A stretch of 7,437 nt of DNA from Pseudomonadota bacterium (GCA_021783895.1 JAJXTJ010000047.1:1-7437); one strand, 5' to 3'. Numbered from the stretch's first letter, positions 1 to 5,982 are shown. Numbers and translations are program-made. The notes: a model not told the origin generated them from the letters alone.

Positions 1-30
1 CGTTACGACCAAATGAAATTGGGGCTATAG
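1..30 (+). CDS. C-terminal tail of a probable IS200-type transposase (partial)
   Basis: The first frame reads RYDQMKLGL and then stops at TAG (28-30); everything upstream lies outside the window. The short tail resembles the end of TnpA proteins of IS200-type elements in proteobacteria, which commonly close with a basic-acidic stretch and a DQ-L-L-like ending. This is recall of a family style from nine residues, so it is weak alone. It is supported by the hairpins that follow directly and by a matching element start at the right border of the window. The stop codon lies inside the first hairpin stem. Confidence 0.4.
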   Translation, partial: RYDQMKLGL

Positions 31-105
31 CCGCCTTCAGGCGGCTCATGGGTTACCCGCGCCTTTGAGGCGCTCAAGCAATAAACCTCCGGCTTTGCCG
101 GAGGT
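1..105 (+). mobile_element. Probable 3' (right) end of an IS200/IS605-family element
   Basis: Three hairpins follow one another with almost no space. The first has arms AGCCGCC (29-35) and GGCGGCT (40-46) with loop TTCA. The second has arms GCGCCT (59-64) and AGGCGC (68-73) with loop TTG. The third has arms CCTCCGGC (86-93) and GCCGGAGG (97-104) with loop TTT. Members of this family lack terminal inverted repeats and use subterminal hairpins recognised by TnpA as single-stranded DNA; the third hairpin would be the right-end structure. Its core (CCGGC-loop-GCCGG) matches the hairpin at 7342-7360. The exact boundary cannot be placed without an empty site, but it should lie at or shortly after 105. 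Confidence 0.5.
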
Positions 106-185
106 AACTTAATTTAAAGAGAAGATCGAATGGGGTCTACCATTGATGTTGATGCAAATTTGACCACCTCGTTTGTGTGCCGTCA

Positions 186-203
186 TCCGGCCTTTTGGCC
201 GGA
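186..203. repeat. Perfect GC hairpin, REP-like
   Basis: TCCGGCC (186-192) and GGCCGGA (197-203) pair perfectly around a TTTT loop. It is not followed by a T run, so it is not a classical terminator in either direction. It lies just left of the recognisable ankyrin-repeat remnant and could be an isolated palindromic repeat of the genome or a piece of element debris. Confidence 0.45.
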
Positions 204-218
204 GCAACCTGGATAAAA

Positions 219-442
219 CTGCACAGCGCCGTCTACCTTTGAACGATGAAGAACGCCTTTGATGCTTGCGGGGTTCCAAGGGCGCACCGAAACCGTGAAC
301 GTTCTTCTGTCCGCCGGGGCAAACGTGAATGCCCAGGATCAAGAGGGTCGAGGTTCCACTTCATAACCTTGCAACCAACCGGATGCCATACGATAAAGCT
401 GCGCAGTTCCGGAACTTTGGATATGTTAAGGCATCTCTATAG
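219..442 (+). pseudogene. Degraded ankyrin-repeat protein gene
   Basis: One frame (253-366) reads TPLMLAG, then GRTETVNVLL, SAGANVNAQD and QEGR. This is nearly a full ankyrin repeat: TPLxLA helix, second helix ending in LL, GAxVNAxD turn. Pieces on either side lie in other frames. LHSAVYL (219-239) looks like the preceding repeat, DEER (245-256) the residues just before TPL, and VPLHNLA (353-373) the start of the next repeat. The reading frame has therefore shifted at about 240-256 and again at about 349-353, and the last frame stops at 440-442. There is no usable start. Ankyrin repeats bind partner proteins, but this copy cannot make a functional one. It appears to be the fossil of a gene cut down beside an insertion element. 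Confidence 0.6.
369..397 (+). promoter_or_regulatory. Candidate sigma-70 promoter for the FRP-like gene
   Basis: TTGCAA (369-374) and GATAAA (392-397) are separated by 17 bases; each matches the consensus hexamer at four of six positions. Transcription would begin near 404, giving a leader of about 48 bases to the ATG at 452. It lies inside the ankyrin remnant, so the small gene could be transcribed on its own. Chance matches of this quality are common. Confidence 0.3.
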
Positions 443-448
443 GATGCC
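430..448 (+). promoter_or_regulatory. Hairpin covering the ribosome binding site of the FRP-like gene
   Basis: GGCATC (430-435) pairs with GATGCC (443-448) around a 7-base loop. The only plausible Shine-Dalgarno bases before the ATG at 452, TAGGA (440-444), lie in the loop and the 3' arm. A folded leader could therefore lower translation of the gene. This is structural inference only; the stem is 6 bp. Confidence 0.35.
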
Positions 449-451
449 GCG

Positions 452-772
452 ATGAGAAATTTCAAGTGGTCCGAAGCTGAGAAGAAAATCGCACGACGGG
501 CGTTTGACTCCGCACTGAAAAGAGAGTGCGCAGCCGTCATGGAAAAGTTGAAAGGCTTGGCCGTAACAGCGGAAAAATCCGAAGACATATGGGCCATCCA
601 CAACTACCTGACCGATCAACGAAAAGTGATCGATGAAAAGTACGACTACCGCTATTCGCAGCTCATCATCGTATTCGGCAGACTGCTGATGGAAAAATGG
701 ATTGAAGACACAGACCTTGAAGGGATGAATGAGGAAAAGCTTCAAGCCATTCATCGCATCGCTACGTTCTGA
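452..772 (+). CDS. Fluorescence recovery protein (FRP)-like protein
   Basis: This is a 106-residue soluble, mostly helical protein. In cyanobacteria FRP is a dimer that binds the C-terminal domain of the photoactivated orange carotenoid protein and speeds its return to the resting state. From memory, Synechocystis FRP is about 109 residues, opens with WSQAE and has the core DDLWKLHDFLSAKRHEIDGK. Here the start is WSEAE (6-10) and the core is EDIWAIHNYL followed by TDQRKVIDEKYDYR (44-67). The residues known to matter in FRP as Trp50, His53 and Arg60 correspond to Trp47, His50 and Arg57; Asp54 is replaced by Asn51. The C-terminal part (FGRLLMEKW, then DLEGMNEEKLQAIHRI) also aligns in style and length. 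No OCP, carotenoid gene or phycobilisome gene is in the window, so its partner is unknown; FRP homologues outside cyanobacteria have been noted. The start is the first ATG after a weak TAGGA site. Confidence 0.8.
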   Translation: MRNFKWSEAEKKIARRAFDSALKRECAAVMEKLKGLAVTAEKSEDIWAIHNYLTDQRKVIDEKYDYRYSQLIIVFGRLLMEKWIEDTDLEGMNEEKLQAIHRIATF

Positions 773-830
773 AGCACACTAACAAACCATGGCGAACAAC
801 AACATGATACCTATTAAAAGATGTTCATAT

Positions 831-836
831 TATAAT
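831..836 (+). promoter_or_regulatory. Perfect TATAAT -10 element in the spacer before the radical SAM gene
   Basis: The 248-base spacer 773-1020 contains no convincing gene. Around 811-865 it is much more AT-rich than its surroundings and holds an exact TATAAT. No good -35 hexamer sits 16-18 bases upstream and there is no TGN extension, so the call is weak. AATAGCGC occurs twice just downstream (839-846 and again about 20 bases later). A start near 843 would leave a leader of roughly 178 bases before the radical SAM gene. Confidence 0.25.
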
Positions 837-1020
837 GAATAGCGCGTTTAAGTTTAATAAATAGCGCCTGGCTTCCACAGACCCAACCCGGTGAAACAAC
901 CCTCGGCATCGACGATCGGGCAAACAAATCCCGTCCAAGCGCAAACCCTTCAGACGCTTGGGTTCTGTACCGTGCGCAGGCCTCTTTTAAGTCCAAAAGA
1001 TACACCCTACTGAAAGCACC

Positions 1021-2598
1021 ATGTCAACTAAAGCCAAATCCGTTCTTTATGTTCGTCTGCCCTGCTGGAAAATCTACCCTGGCGGTGTCATCTATGTCGC
1101 CGACTACATTCACAAACAGCGACCGGACATTCATCAGCACCTCCTCGACCTGGCGTTGGTCTCGCCATCCGATCGCAAGCGTGTTTTAAAGGATCAGCTG
1201 CGCGCTATGCATCCGGACATTGTGGCTTTTTCCTGGCGCAACATGCAGTCGTTCGGCCCCCATCCTGAAGACGACGCCCTCGGCGTGGTGATGAATTTCG
1301 ACCATTCGCCGAATTTGTATCGAAGACTGAAAGCGGCCAAGGATGCGCTGTCGATTATTTATGACTATATTGCCAGCCGGCTGCGCAACTTCGGCTACAT
1401 GAAGCTGGTCCGGCAGATGCTGCCCGCCACGCGCGTTGTGGTCGGCGGGACGGCAGTGTCGATATTCGGCAAATATGTCGCCGAGAAATGTCCGCCCGAT
1501 ACGGTGATCGTCATCGGCGAAGGCGAGGACACCATGCTATCGATAGTCGATGGTTTCACCCAGCCGGTCGGCGAGTATTTCCACAAGAACCGCTCCGGCC
1601 AGGTCAATCATCGCGTCCGGGCGGAAACCTTCGATCTGCGCCAGCTTACGGCGGTCGATTTCACTTACGTCGAATCGATTTTTCCCGACTTCCACCGTTA
1701 CATCGGCGACGACATCGGCGTGCATACCAAGCGGGGATGCCCTCTTCAATGCCATTTCTGCCTGTACAACAAAATCGAGGGCGCCAATCAGCGCTACCGC
1801 GAGCCGGTCGAGATCGCCAATGAGGTGGAAACACTGCACAGGCGGTACGGCGTCAAGCGAATCTGGTTCACCGACGCGCAGTTCTGTTCGACGAAAAGAA
1901 GCACTGCGCACGTCGAACAGATACTGGACGAATTGCTGGCAAGAAAACTCGACATCAACTGGTCGGGGTATCTGCGGCTGAACCACCTGACGCCGGAAAT
2001 CGCGCGGAAAATGATAGCAACGGGGATGTGCAGCGTAGACCTGTCTTTCGCCGGATCGCAGGAGATCATCGACAAGCTGACCCTGGGCTATTCGCTGGAG
2101 CAGCAGATGGATGCTTTCCGCATGTTCCAGGCGAACGGCCACACCGATCAGAAGATCAAACTCTACATGCCGCTGAACGCTCCCGGCGAAACGGTGCAAA
2201 CGCTGCAAAAGACCATCGACAAGATCAAGGAATTGTATGCAATGTTCGGCCGCGACAACGTGCTGCCGTTCATTTTTTTCATCGGCATTCAACCCGGCAC
2301 ACCGGTGGAAAGTCTGCTGATCAGCCAGGGCTATCTCAAGCGGGGCTATAACCCGCTCACGTTCAATCCCTTTCTCATCAAAAAGCTGCTATACAACCCG
2401 AAGCCTCTCGGCCGTCTGATCGGTCGCGCCTACCTCGAAGCGATCGAAACCTCCGATCCGAACAGCGAGTATATCGGCCGGGCCACGATGGATATCATCG
2501 AGCGGGAATTGGCCAAGCCGGAGGTGGTGGCAGCTTGCGGGGGCGATTCTTCGCTCCGGCCCGCCGATGAGCCGGCTTCATGTTCATGCAAGGCATAA
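1021..2598 (+). CDS. B12-binding-type radical SAM enzyme, substrate unknown
   Basis: The product has 525 residues. The N-terminal part (about 5-175) has the fold signature of cobalamin-binding domains found in class B radical SAM enzymes: a strand VLYVRLP, then GGVIYVADYI, PDIVAFSW, VVVGGTAVS (139-147) and the closing GEGEDTM (166-172). The classical DxHxxG cobalamin ligand motif is not visible, which is common in this class. The radical SAM core begins at RGCPLQCHFC, with the cluster cysteines Cys240, Cys244 and Cys247 in exact CxxxCxxC spacing, and runs to about 440. A C-terminal extension ends in a short cysteine-rich tail (Cys506, Cys521, Cys523). Such enzymes cleave S-adenosylmethionine to a radical and often methylate or rearrange unactivated carbons, but I cannot assign a substrate. 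The ATG has only a weak GAAAG upstream. Confidence 0.8.
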   Translation: MSTKAKSVLYVRLPCWKIYPGGVIYVADYIHKQRPDIHQHLLDLALVSPSDRKRVLKDQLRAMHPDIVAFSWRNMQSFGPHPEDDALGVVMNFDHSPNLYRRLKAAKDALSIIYDYIASRLRNFGYMKLVRQMLPATRVVVGGTAVSIFGKYVAEKCPPDTVIVIGEGEDTMLSIVDGFTQPVGEYFHKNRSGQVNHRVRAETFDLRQLTAVDFTYVESIFPDFHRYIGDDIGVHTKRGCPLQCHFCLYNKIEGANQRYREPVEIANEVETLHRRYGVKRIWFTDAQFCSTKRSTAHVEQILDELLARKLDINWSGYLRLNHLTPEIARKMIATGMCSVDLSFAGSQEIIDKLTLGYSLEQQMDAFRMFQANGHTDQKIKLYMPLNAPGETVQTLQKTIDKIKELYAMFGRDNVLPFIFFIGIQPGTPVESLLISQGYLKRGYNPLTFNPFLIKKLLYNPKPLGRLIGRAYLEAIETSDPNSEYIGRATMDIIERELAKPEVVAACGGDSSLRPADEPASCSCKA

Positions 2599-2700
2599 AT
2601 ATGCGCGCCCATCACCGCTGAACAAAAAAGGCTGATGTTGCTTGTTGCGCTGGCGCCGTTTTTTGTCAACAATGACGCTATGCCCAACACGGTAACCTCC

Positions 2701-3159
2701 ATGCTCGACCAACCCGTTCCAGACTTTGAACTTCCTTCTACCGGGGACAAGCCATTCCGCTTATTCTCGACCAAGGGGAAAGCCGTAGTTCTGTACTTTT
2801 ATCCCAAAGATTCCACACCCGGCTGTACCAGCGAAGCACAGCATTTCCGCGACCTGTATCCGGAATTTGAGGCCCTTGGCTGCCAAATTTACGGCATCTC
2901 GCGCGACAGCCTGAAGTCCCACGAGAATTTCAAGGCGAAACAGAATCTGCCGTTCGAGTTGCTCAGCGACAAGGAAGAAATCGCCTGTAATCTGTTCGGC
3001 GTCATTAAAATGAAACAACTGTACGGCAAACAGGTCAGGGGCATCGAACGCAGCACCTTTGTCATCGACGGCGGAGGCGTACTGCGGCGCGAGTGGCGCG
3101 GCGTGAAAGTAGCCGGCCATGCTCAGGAAGTGATTGATTTCATCGAGACGATTAAATAA
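2701..3159 (+). CDS. bcp: Peroxiredoxin of the Bcp/PrxQ family
   Basis: This thiol peroxidase reduces hydrogen peroxide and organic hydroperoxides in the cytoplasm, usually recharged by thioredoxin. With the chosen start it has 152 residues, normal for Bcp. PDFELP (7-12) opens the thioredoxin fold, and FYPKDSTPGCT (33-43) carries the PxxxTxxC active site with peroxidatic Cys42; the conserved Arg follows in GIERSTF. The resolving cysteine that Escherichia coli Bcp has five residues later is absent (Gln47). Cys61 and Cys96 are the other cysteines. I chose the ATG at 2701 because family members start a few residues before PDFxLP. In-frame ATGs at 2680 and 2635 would add 7 or 22 residues, and the longest version adds a hydrophobic stretch that is probably non-coding. 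None of the three has a strong ribosome binding site. It lies 10 bases before phoH and is probably co-transcribed with it. Confidence 0.9.
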   Translation: MLDQPVPDFELPSTGDKPFRLFSTKGKAVVLYFYPKDSTPGCTSEAQHFRDLYPEFEALGCQIYGISRDSLKSHENFKAKQNLPFELLSDKEEIACNLFGVIKMKQLYGKQVRGIERSTFVIDGGGVLRREWRGVKVAGHAQEVIDFIETIK

Positions 3160-3169
3160 AGGGTTCCCA

Positions 3170-4567
3170 ATGGTACGAAAGTCACGCGTTCATTCCAAGA
3201 TATTTGTTCTCGACACCAACGTGCTGATGCACGATCCGTCGAGCCTGTTCCATTTCGAAGAGCACGACATCTTTCTGCCGATGATCACCCTGGAAGAACT
3301 GGACAACAACAAGAAAGGCATGACCGAGGTCGCGCGCAACGCGCGTCAGGCCAGCCGCTTCCTGGATGAAATCGTCACCGGCGCCCAGACCGCGATGGAA
3401 GACGGCTTTCCCCTTTCCACTCACAATCGAAGCTGTAGTGGATGTCTGTTCCTGCAGACCAAGCAGATGAACGGCGAACTCCCCGCCGGCATGCCGACCA
3501 GCAAGGCCGACAACCAGATCATCAGCGTCGTGATGAGTTTGCAGGCGCAGTTCCCCAAGCGCGAGGTCATTCTGGTTTCGAAGGACATCAACATGCGCAT
3601 CAAGGCTCGCGCACTGGGCTATGCCGCAGAGGATTACTTCAACGACAAGGTGCTGGAGGACACCGATCTGCTTTATACCGGTCTCAAGGCGCTGCCGCAG
3701 GATTTCTGGGAACACCACGGCAAGGGCATGGAATCCTGGCAGGAAGCCGGCCATACCTTTTACCGGGTCAAGGGGCCGCTTTGCACCAGCCTGCTGGTCA
3801 ACGAATTCGTCTATTTTGAATATGACAAGCCGTTCCACGCCATCGTCAGGGAATTAAACGGCAACACCGCCGTGCTGGAAACGATCAAGGATTTTACCCA
3901 TCTCAAAAACAACGTCTGGGGCATTATCGCTCGCAACCGCGAACAGAATTTCGCCCTGAACCTGCTGATGAACCCGGAAGTGGACTTCATCACCCTGCTC
4001 GGCCAGGCCGGTACCGGCAAGACACTGCTCACCCTGGCCTCCGCCCTGACGCAGACGCTGGACCAGAAACTTTACAGCGAAATCATCATGACCCGTGTCA
4101 CCGTCCCGGTCGGAGAAGACATCGGCTTTCTCCCCGGTACCGAGGAAGAAAAAATGGCCCCATGGATGGGCGCGCTGGAAGACAATCTGGACGTGCTCAA
4201 CAAGACCGACGAGGACGCGGGCGACTGGGGTCGGGCCGCAACGCAGGACTTGATCCGCTCACGGGTCAAGATCAAGTCGCTCAACTTCATGCGCGGCCGC
4301 ACTTTCCTGAAGAAATTCCTGATCATCGACGAGGCGCAGAACCTGACGCCCAAACAGATGAAAACCTTGGTCACCCGCGCCGGCCCCGGCACCAAGGTGG
4401 TCTGTCTCGGCAACATCGCGCAGATCGACACGCCTTACCTGACCGAAGGCAGTTCCGGGCTGACTTACGTGGTGGATCGGTTCAAGGGGTGGGAACACTC
4501 CGGCCACGTCACGCTGATGCGTGGCGAACGTTCAAGGCTGGCGGATTATGCGGCGGAGGTGCTTTAA
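3170..4567 (+). CDS. phoH: PIN domain-PhoH family ATPase (PhoH2 type)
   Basis: This 465-residue protein joins an N-terminal PIN ribonuclease domain to a C-terminal PhoH ATPase. The PIN part (about 10-150) shows VLDTNVLMHD with Asp15, the acidic LEELDNNKKG (Glu42/Glu43), SKADN with Asp114 and VSKDINMRIKA with Asp139, so the metal-binding acidic set appears complete. The PhoH part has a Walker A motif GQAGTGKT (278-285) and a Walker B motif LIIDEAQN with Asp387 and Glu388. Characterised PhoH2 proteins from mycobacteria act as sequence-dependent RNA helicases and ribonucleases; the same role here is inference, and the name PhoH reflects family membership rather than proven phosphate control. The ATG at 3170 was preferred because AAAGGG lies about 6-8 bases before it; the frame stays open upstream to 3134, inside bcp. 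Confidence 0.9.
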   Translation: MVRKSRVHSKIFVLDTNVLMHDPSSLFHFEEHDIFLPMITLEELDNNKKGMTEVARNARQASRFLDEIVTGAQTAMEDGFPLSTHNRSCSGCLFLQTKQMNGELPAGMPTSKADNQIISVVMSLQAQFPKREVILVSKDINMRIKARALGYAAEDYFNDKVLEDTDLLYTGLKALPQDFWEHHGKGMESWQEAGHTFYRVKGPLCTSLLVNEFVYFEYDKPFHAIVRELNGNTAVLETIKDFTHLKNNVWGIIARNREQNFALNLLMNPEVDFITLLGQAGTGKTLLTLASALTQTLDQKLYSEIIMTRVTVPVGEDIGFLPGTEEEKMAPWMGALEDNLDVLNKTDEDAGDWGRAATQDLIRSRVKIKSLNFMRGRTFLKKFLIIDEAQNLTPKQMKTLVTRAGPGTKVVCLGNIAQIDTPYLTEGSSGLTYVVDRFKGWEHSGHVTLMRGERSRLADYAAEVL

Positions 4568-4568
4568 A

Positions 4569-4629
4569 CAGCGGTCAGCTTTCAGCCAAAAGCACGAGAC
4601 ATTTGCGTCAAGCTGATAGCTGACCGCTG
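4569..4629. repeat. Long inverted repeat between convergent genes, possible bidirectional terminator
   Basis: Arms 4569-4586 (CAGCGGTCAGCTTTCAGC) and 4612-4629 (GCTGATAGCTGACCGCTG) pair over 18 bases with one mismatch, with a 25-base loop. The right arm continues into a tandem copy of GACCGCT (4622-4635). It begins one base after the phoH stop and overlaps the 3' end of the gene on the other strand. It could stop transcription from both sides, although no clear T run follows. The AGCTGACCGCTG style looks like a dispersed palindromic repeat rather than a one-off terminator. Confidence 0.6.
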
Positions 4630-4973
4630 ACCGCTGCTTTATGCTTTTCATAATACCGGGCAAACAAGGCTTCCAGTTCGTCGATCACCTCGGCGGCCGG
4701 CTTGCCATGCATGACGTGCTTCATCATTAAACCTGAGGTTTCGTGCAGCAGCTTGTCAAGATCCAGCATCGGGTAGGTTTCCCGCAGCCGCTTGATCGCC
4801 TTGATCACGGACTCTTCGGCGGGACGAGGAATGTCCAGGGGTTCATGAGGAATGGCAACGTCTTCAGCCGGATTACGGGCTGCAAGAAATTCGACAAAGG
4901 CGAATACGGTATCCCGCTGCTCGGCGGAAAGCATTTCTAGCCGGCGCAGCAGCAGCTTCTCTTCAGGTTTCAT
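4608..4973 (-). CDS. Conserved-looking hypothetical protein, 121 residues
   Basis: I do not recognise a named family. The protein is soluble, rich in charged residues and predicted mostly helical. It opens with MKPEEKLLLRRLEMLSAEQ followed by VFAFVEFLAARN (about 24-35), a pattern like the short helix-EFL segments of small DUF2281-like or antitoxin-like proteins, but the resemblance is loose. A Pro-rich linker (IPHEPLDIPRP) divides it from a second helical part ending in ELEALFARYYEKHK. The last residues (SGQLSA) are encoded by the inverted repeat 4569-4629, so the natural C-terminus was probably altered when the repeat arrived. Its ATG lies 8 bases after the lysR stop and has no good Shine-Dalgarno sequence, which suggests translational coupling to lysR. 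Confidence 0.7.
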   Translation of the reverse strand: MKPEEKLLLRRLEMLSAEQRDTVFAFVEFLAARNPAEDVAIPHEPLDIPRPAEESVIKAIKRLRETYPMLDLDKLLHETSGLMMKHVMHGKPAAEVIDELEALFARYYEKHKAAVSGQLSA

Positions 4974-4981
4974 GGAAAAAG

Positions 4982-5872
4982 TTATTTCAGTGCTGCGGTC
5001 GCGAAGTCCAGAAAGGCCTGCAACAATTTGGAGCGGAATTTTTCCGTGGCATAAACTACCGACAGCGGCCGGATCAGACGCGGTTCCAATGGCACGGCGA
5101 CCAGATCGCCGAGTTTGACTTCCTTGAGGATGGTGGCGCGAGAAACTATCGCAATGCCCAGCCCCGCCTCAACCGCCCCCTTGATCGCTTCCGGGCTACC
5201 CAGTTCCATCGCGATATTCAGGTCATCCGGCGAGATGCCCGCGCGCCTGAAATAATCGTCCACCACCTCGCGCGTACCTGAACCGGCTTCACGGCTGATA
5301 TAGGGCTGAACGGCAAGCTTCTCGGCCGTTGCCGAGAAAAGCTCGGACAGTTCGTGCTGAGCCGAGCAGATCATCACCAGTTCATCTTCGCTGCACACTT
5401 CTGATTTCAGGCCGGGATGATGGGAAGGTGCCTCGATCAGGCCGATATCGAGGGTGTGGTCGGCGACCTTGACTTCGACCGTTTCCGAGTTTGCCACCGT
5501 GAGTCGTGCCTGGACCTGGGGGTAGCGCGCCATAAAATCTCCCAGCATGCGCGGTAGCATGTATTCCGCAATGGTCGTACTGGCGCCGATCAGCAGCGTG
5601 CCGCCGACCTCTCCCGTCATTTCCGTCAACCGGGTTTCCATCTCTGCGGTCAGGTTCAGGATGCGCTCGGCGTATTCCATCGCCAGACGCCCTGCCGGTG
5701 TCAGTGCAATCTTGCTGTGGCTGCGCTCGAACAAACGGGTATTGAAATGTTCTTCCAACTGCTTGACCTGGAACGTGACCGCAGGCTGGGTCATGAACAG
5801 GATCTCGGCCGCCTTGGTGAAGCTCAATTGTTTAGCAACGGCGTAAAAAACCTGGAGTCGTCGGTCTGCCAT
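4982..5872 (-). CDS. LysR-family transcriptional regulator, YeiE/CysL-like
   Basis: This is a 296-residue regulator of standard LysR length. The winged helix-turn-helix occupies about residues 4-62: LQVFYAVAKQLSFTKAAE, the recognition helix TQPAVTFQVKQLE (28-40), then LFERSHSKIALTPAG. A linker helix (about 65-88) leads to the ligand-binding domain (about 92-296), which starts with LIGASTTIAEYMLP. That ASxTIAEYxLP segment and the SREAGSGTRE loop resemble the YeiE/CysL/CbbR branch, whose members control sulfur metabolism or carbon fixation; the effector here is unknown. It is transcribed away from lplT, so LysR convention would suggest control of its own gene and perhaps of lplT. The ATG is the first in the frame and has a weak upstream site. 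Confidence 0.88.
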   Translation of the reverse strand: MADRRLQVFYAVAKQLSFTKAAEILFMTQPAVTFQVKQLEEHFNTRLFERSHSKIALTPAGRLAMEYAERILNLTAEMETRLTEMTGEVGGTLLIGASTTIAEYMLPRMLGDFMARYPQVQARLTVANSETVEVKVADHTLDIGLIEAPSHHPGLKSEVCSEDELVMICSAQHELSELFSATAEKLAVQPYISREAGSGTREVVDDYFRRAGISPDDLNIAMELGSPEAIKGAVEAGLGIAIVSRATILKEVKLGDLVAVPLEPRLIRPLSVVYATEKFRSKLLQAFLDFATAALK

Positions 5873-5893
5873 AAGTGATCATGAGCAAATTTA

Positions 5894-5922
5894 ATTAGGT
5901 AATATATTCAATCACAAATTGA
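5894..5922. promoter_or_regulatory. Candidate LysR operator region
   Basis: Two small AT-rich palindromes lie about 20 bases before the lysR start: ATTA-GG-TAAT (5894-5903) and TCAAT-N5-ATTGA (5908-5922). LysR regulators usually bind dyads with an AT-rich interrupted palindrome next to their own promoter, so the position fits autoregulation. Neither dyad is a perfect T-N11-A box, and the second is only 5 bp per arm. Confidence 0.35.
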
Positions 5923-5982
5923 GGCGAAAAGATAGGCTAAACCCCAACTTTGATTGGCCGCATGGCACCACACATGGTTTCA

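Noticed and set aside
59..104. CRISPR-like repeats
   Set aside because: The hairpins differ in sequence and have no regularly spaced identical repeats or unique spacers.
29..105. Hairpin series read as a TnpB-associated omega RNA (guide scaffold) at an IS605 right end
   Set aside because: The preceding nine codons look like a TnpA rather than a TnpB tail, and no RuvC or zinc-finger coding sequence is visible. It stays possible only if sequence left of the window proves to be tnpB.
437..754. Minus-strand 105-residue open frame opposite the FRP-like gene
   Set aside because: The plus-strand product matches a known family along its full length, so the antisense frame is a shadow.
814..1005. 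Minus-strand 63-residue open frame in the spacer before the radical SAM gene
   Set aside because: No recognisable motif, no ribosome binding site and a biased composition; it most likely reflects absence of stops by chance.
1537..2292. Minus-strand 251-residue open frame inside the radical SAM gene
   Set aside because: It mirrors a GC-rich coding region; its translation is rich in Arg, His, Gln and Val without domain motifs, while the plus frame has an intact radical SAM core.
2635..2700. N-terminal extension of Bcp read as a signal peptide
   Set aside because: The stretch MLLVALAPFF is short, lacks a basic n-region and a cleavage site, and family members start near PDFELP; it is more likely upstream non-coding sequence.
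5963..5977. Sigma-54-like -24/-12 promoter (TGGCAC) upstream of lplT
   Set aside because: The -12 block at the required spacing reads ATGG instead of TTGC, so the invariant GC is missing.
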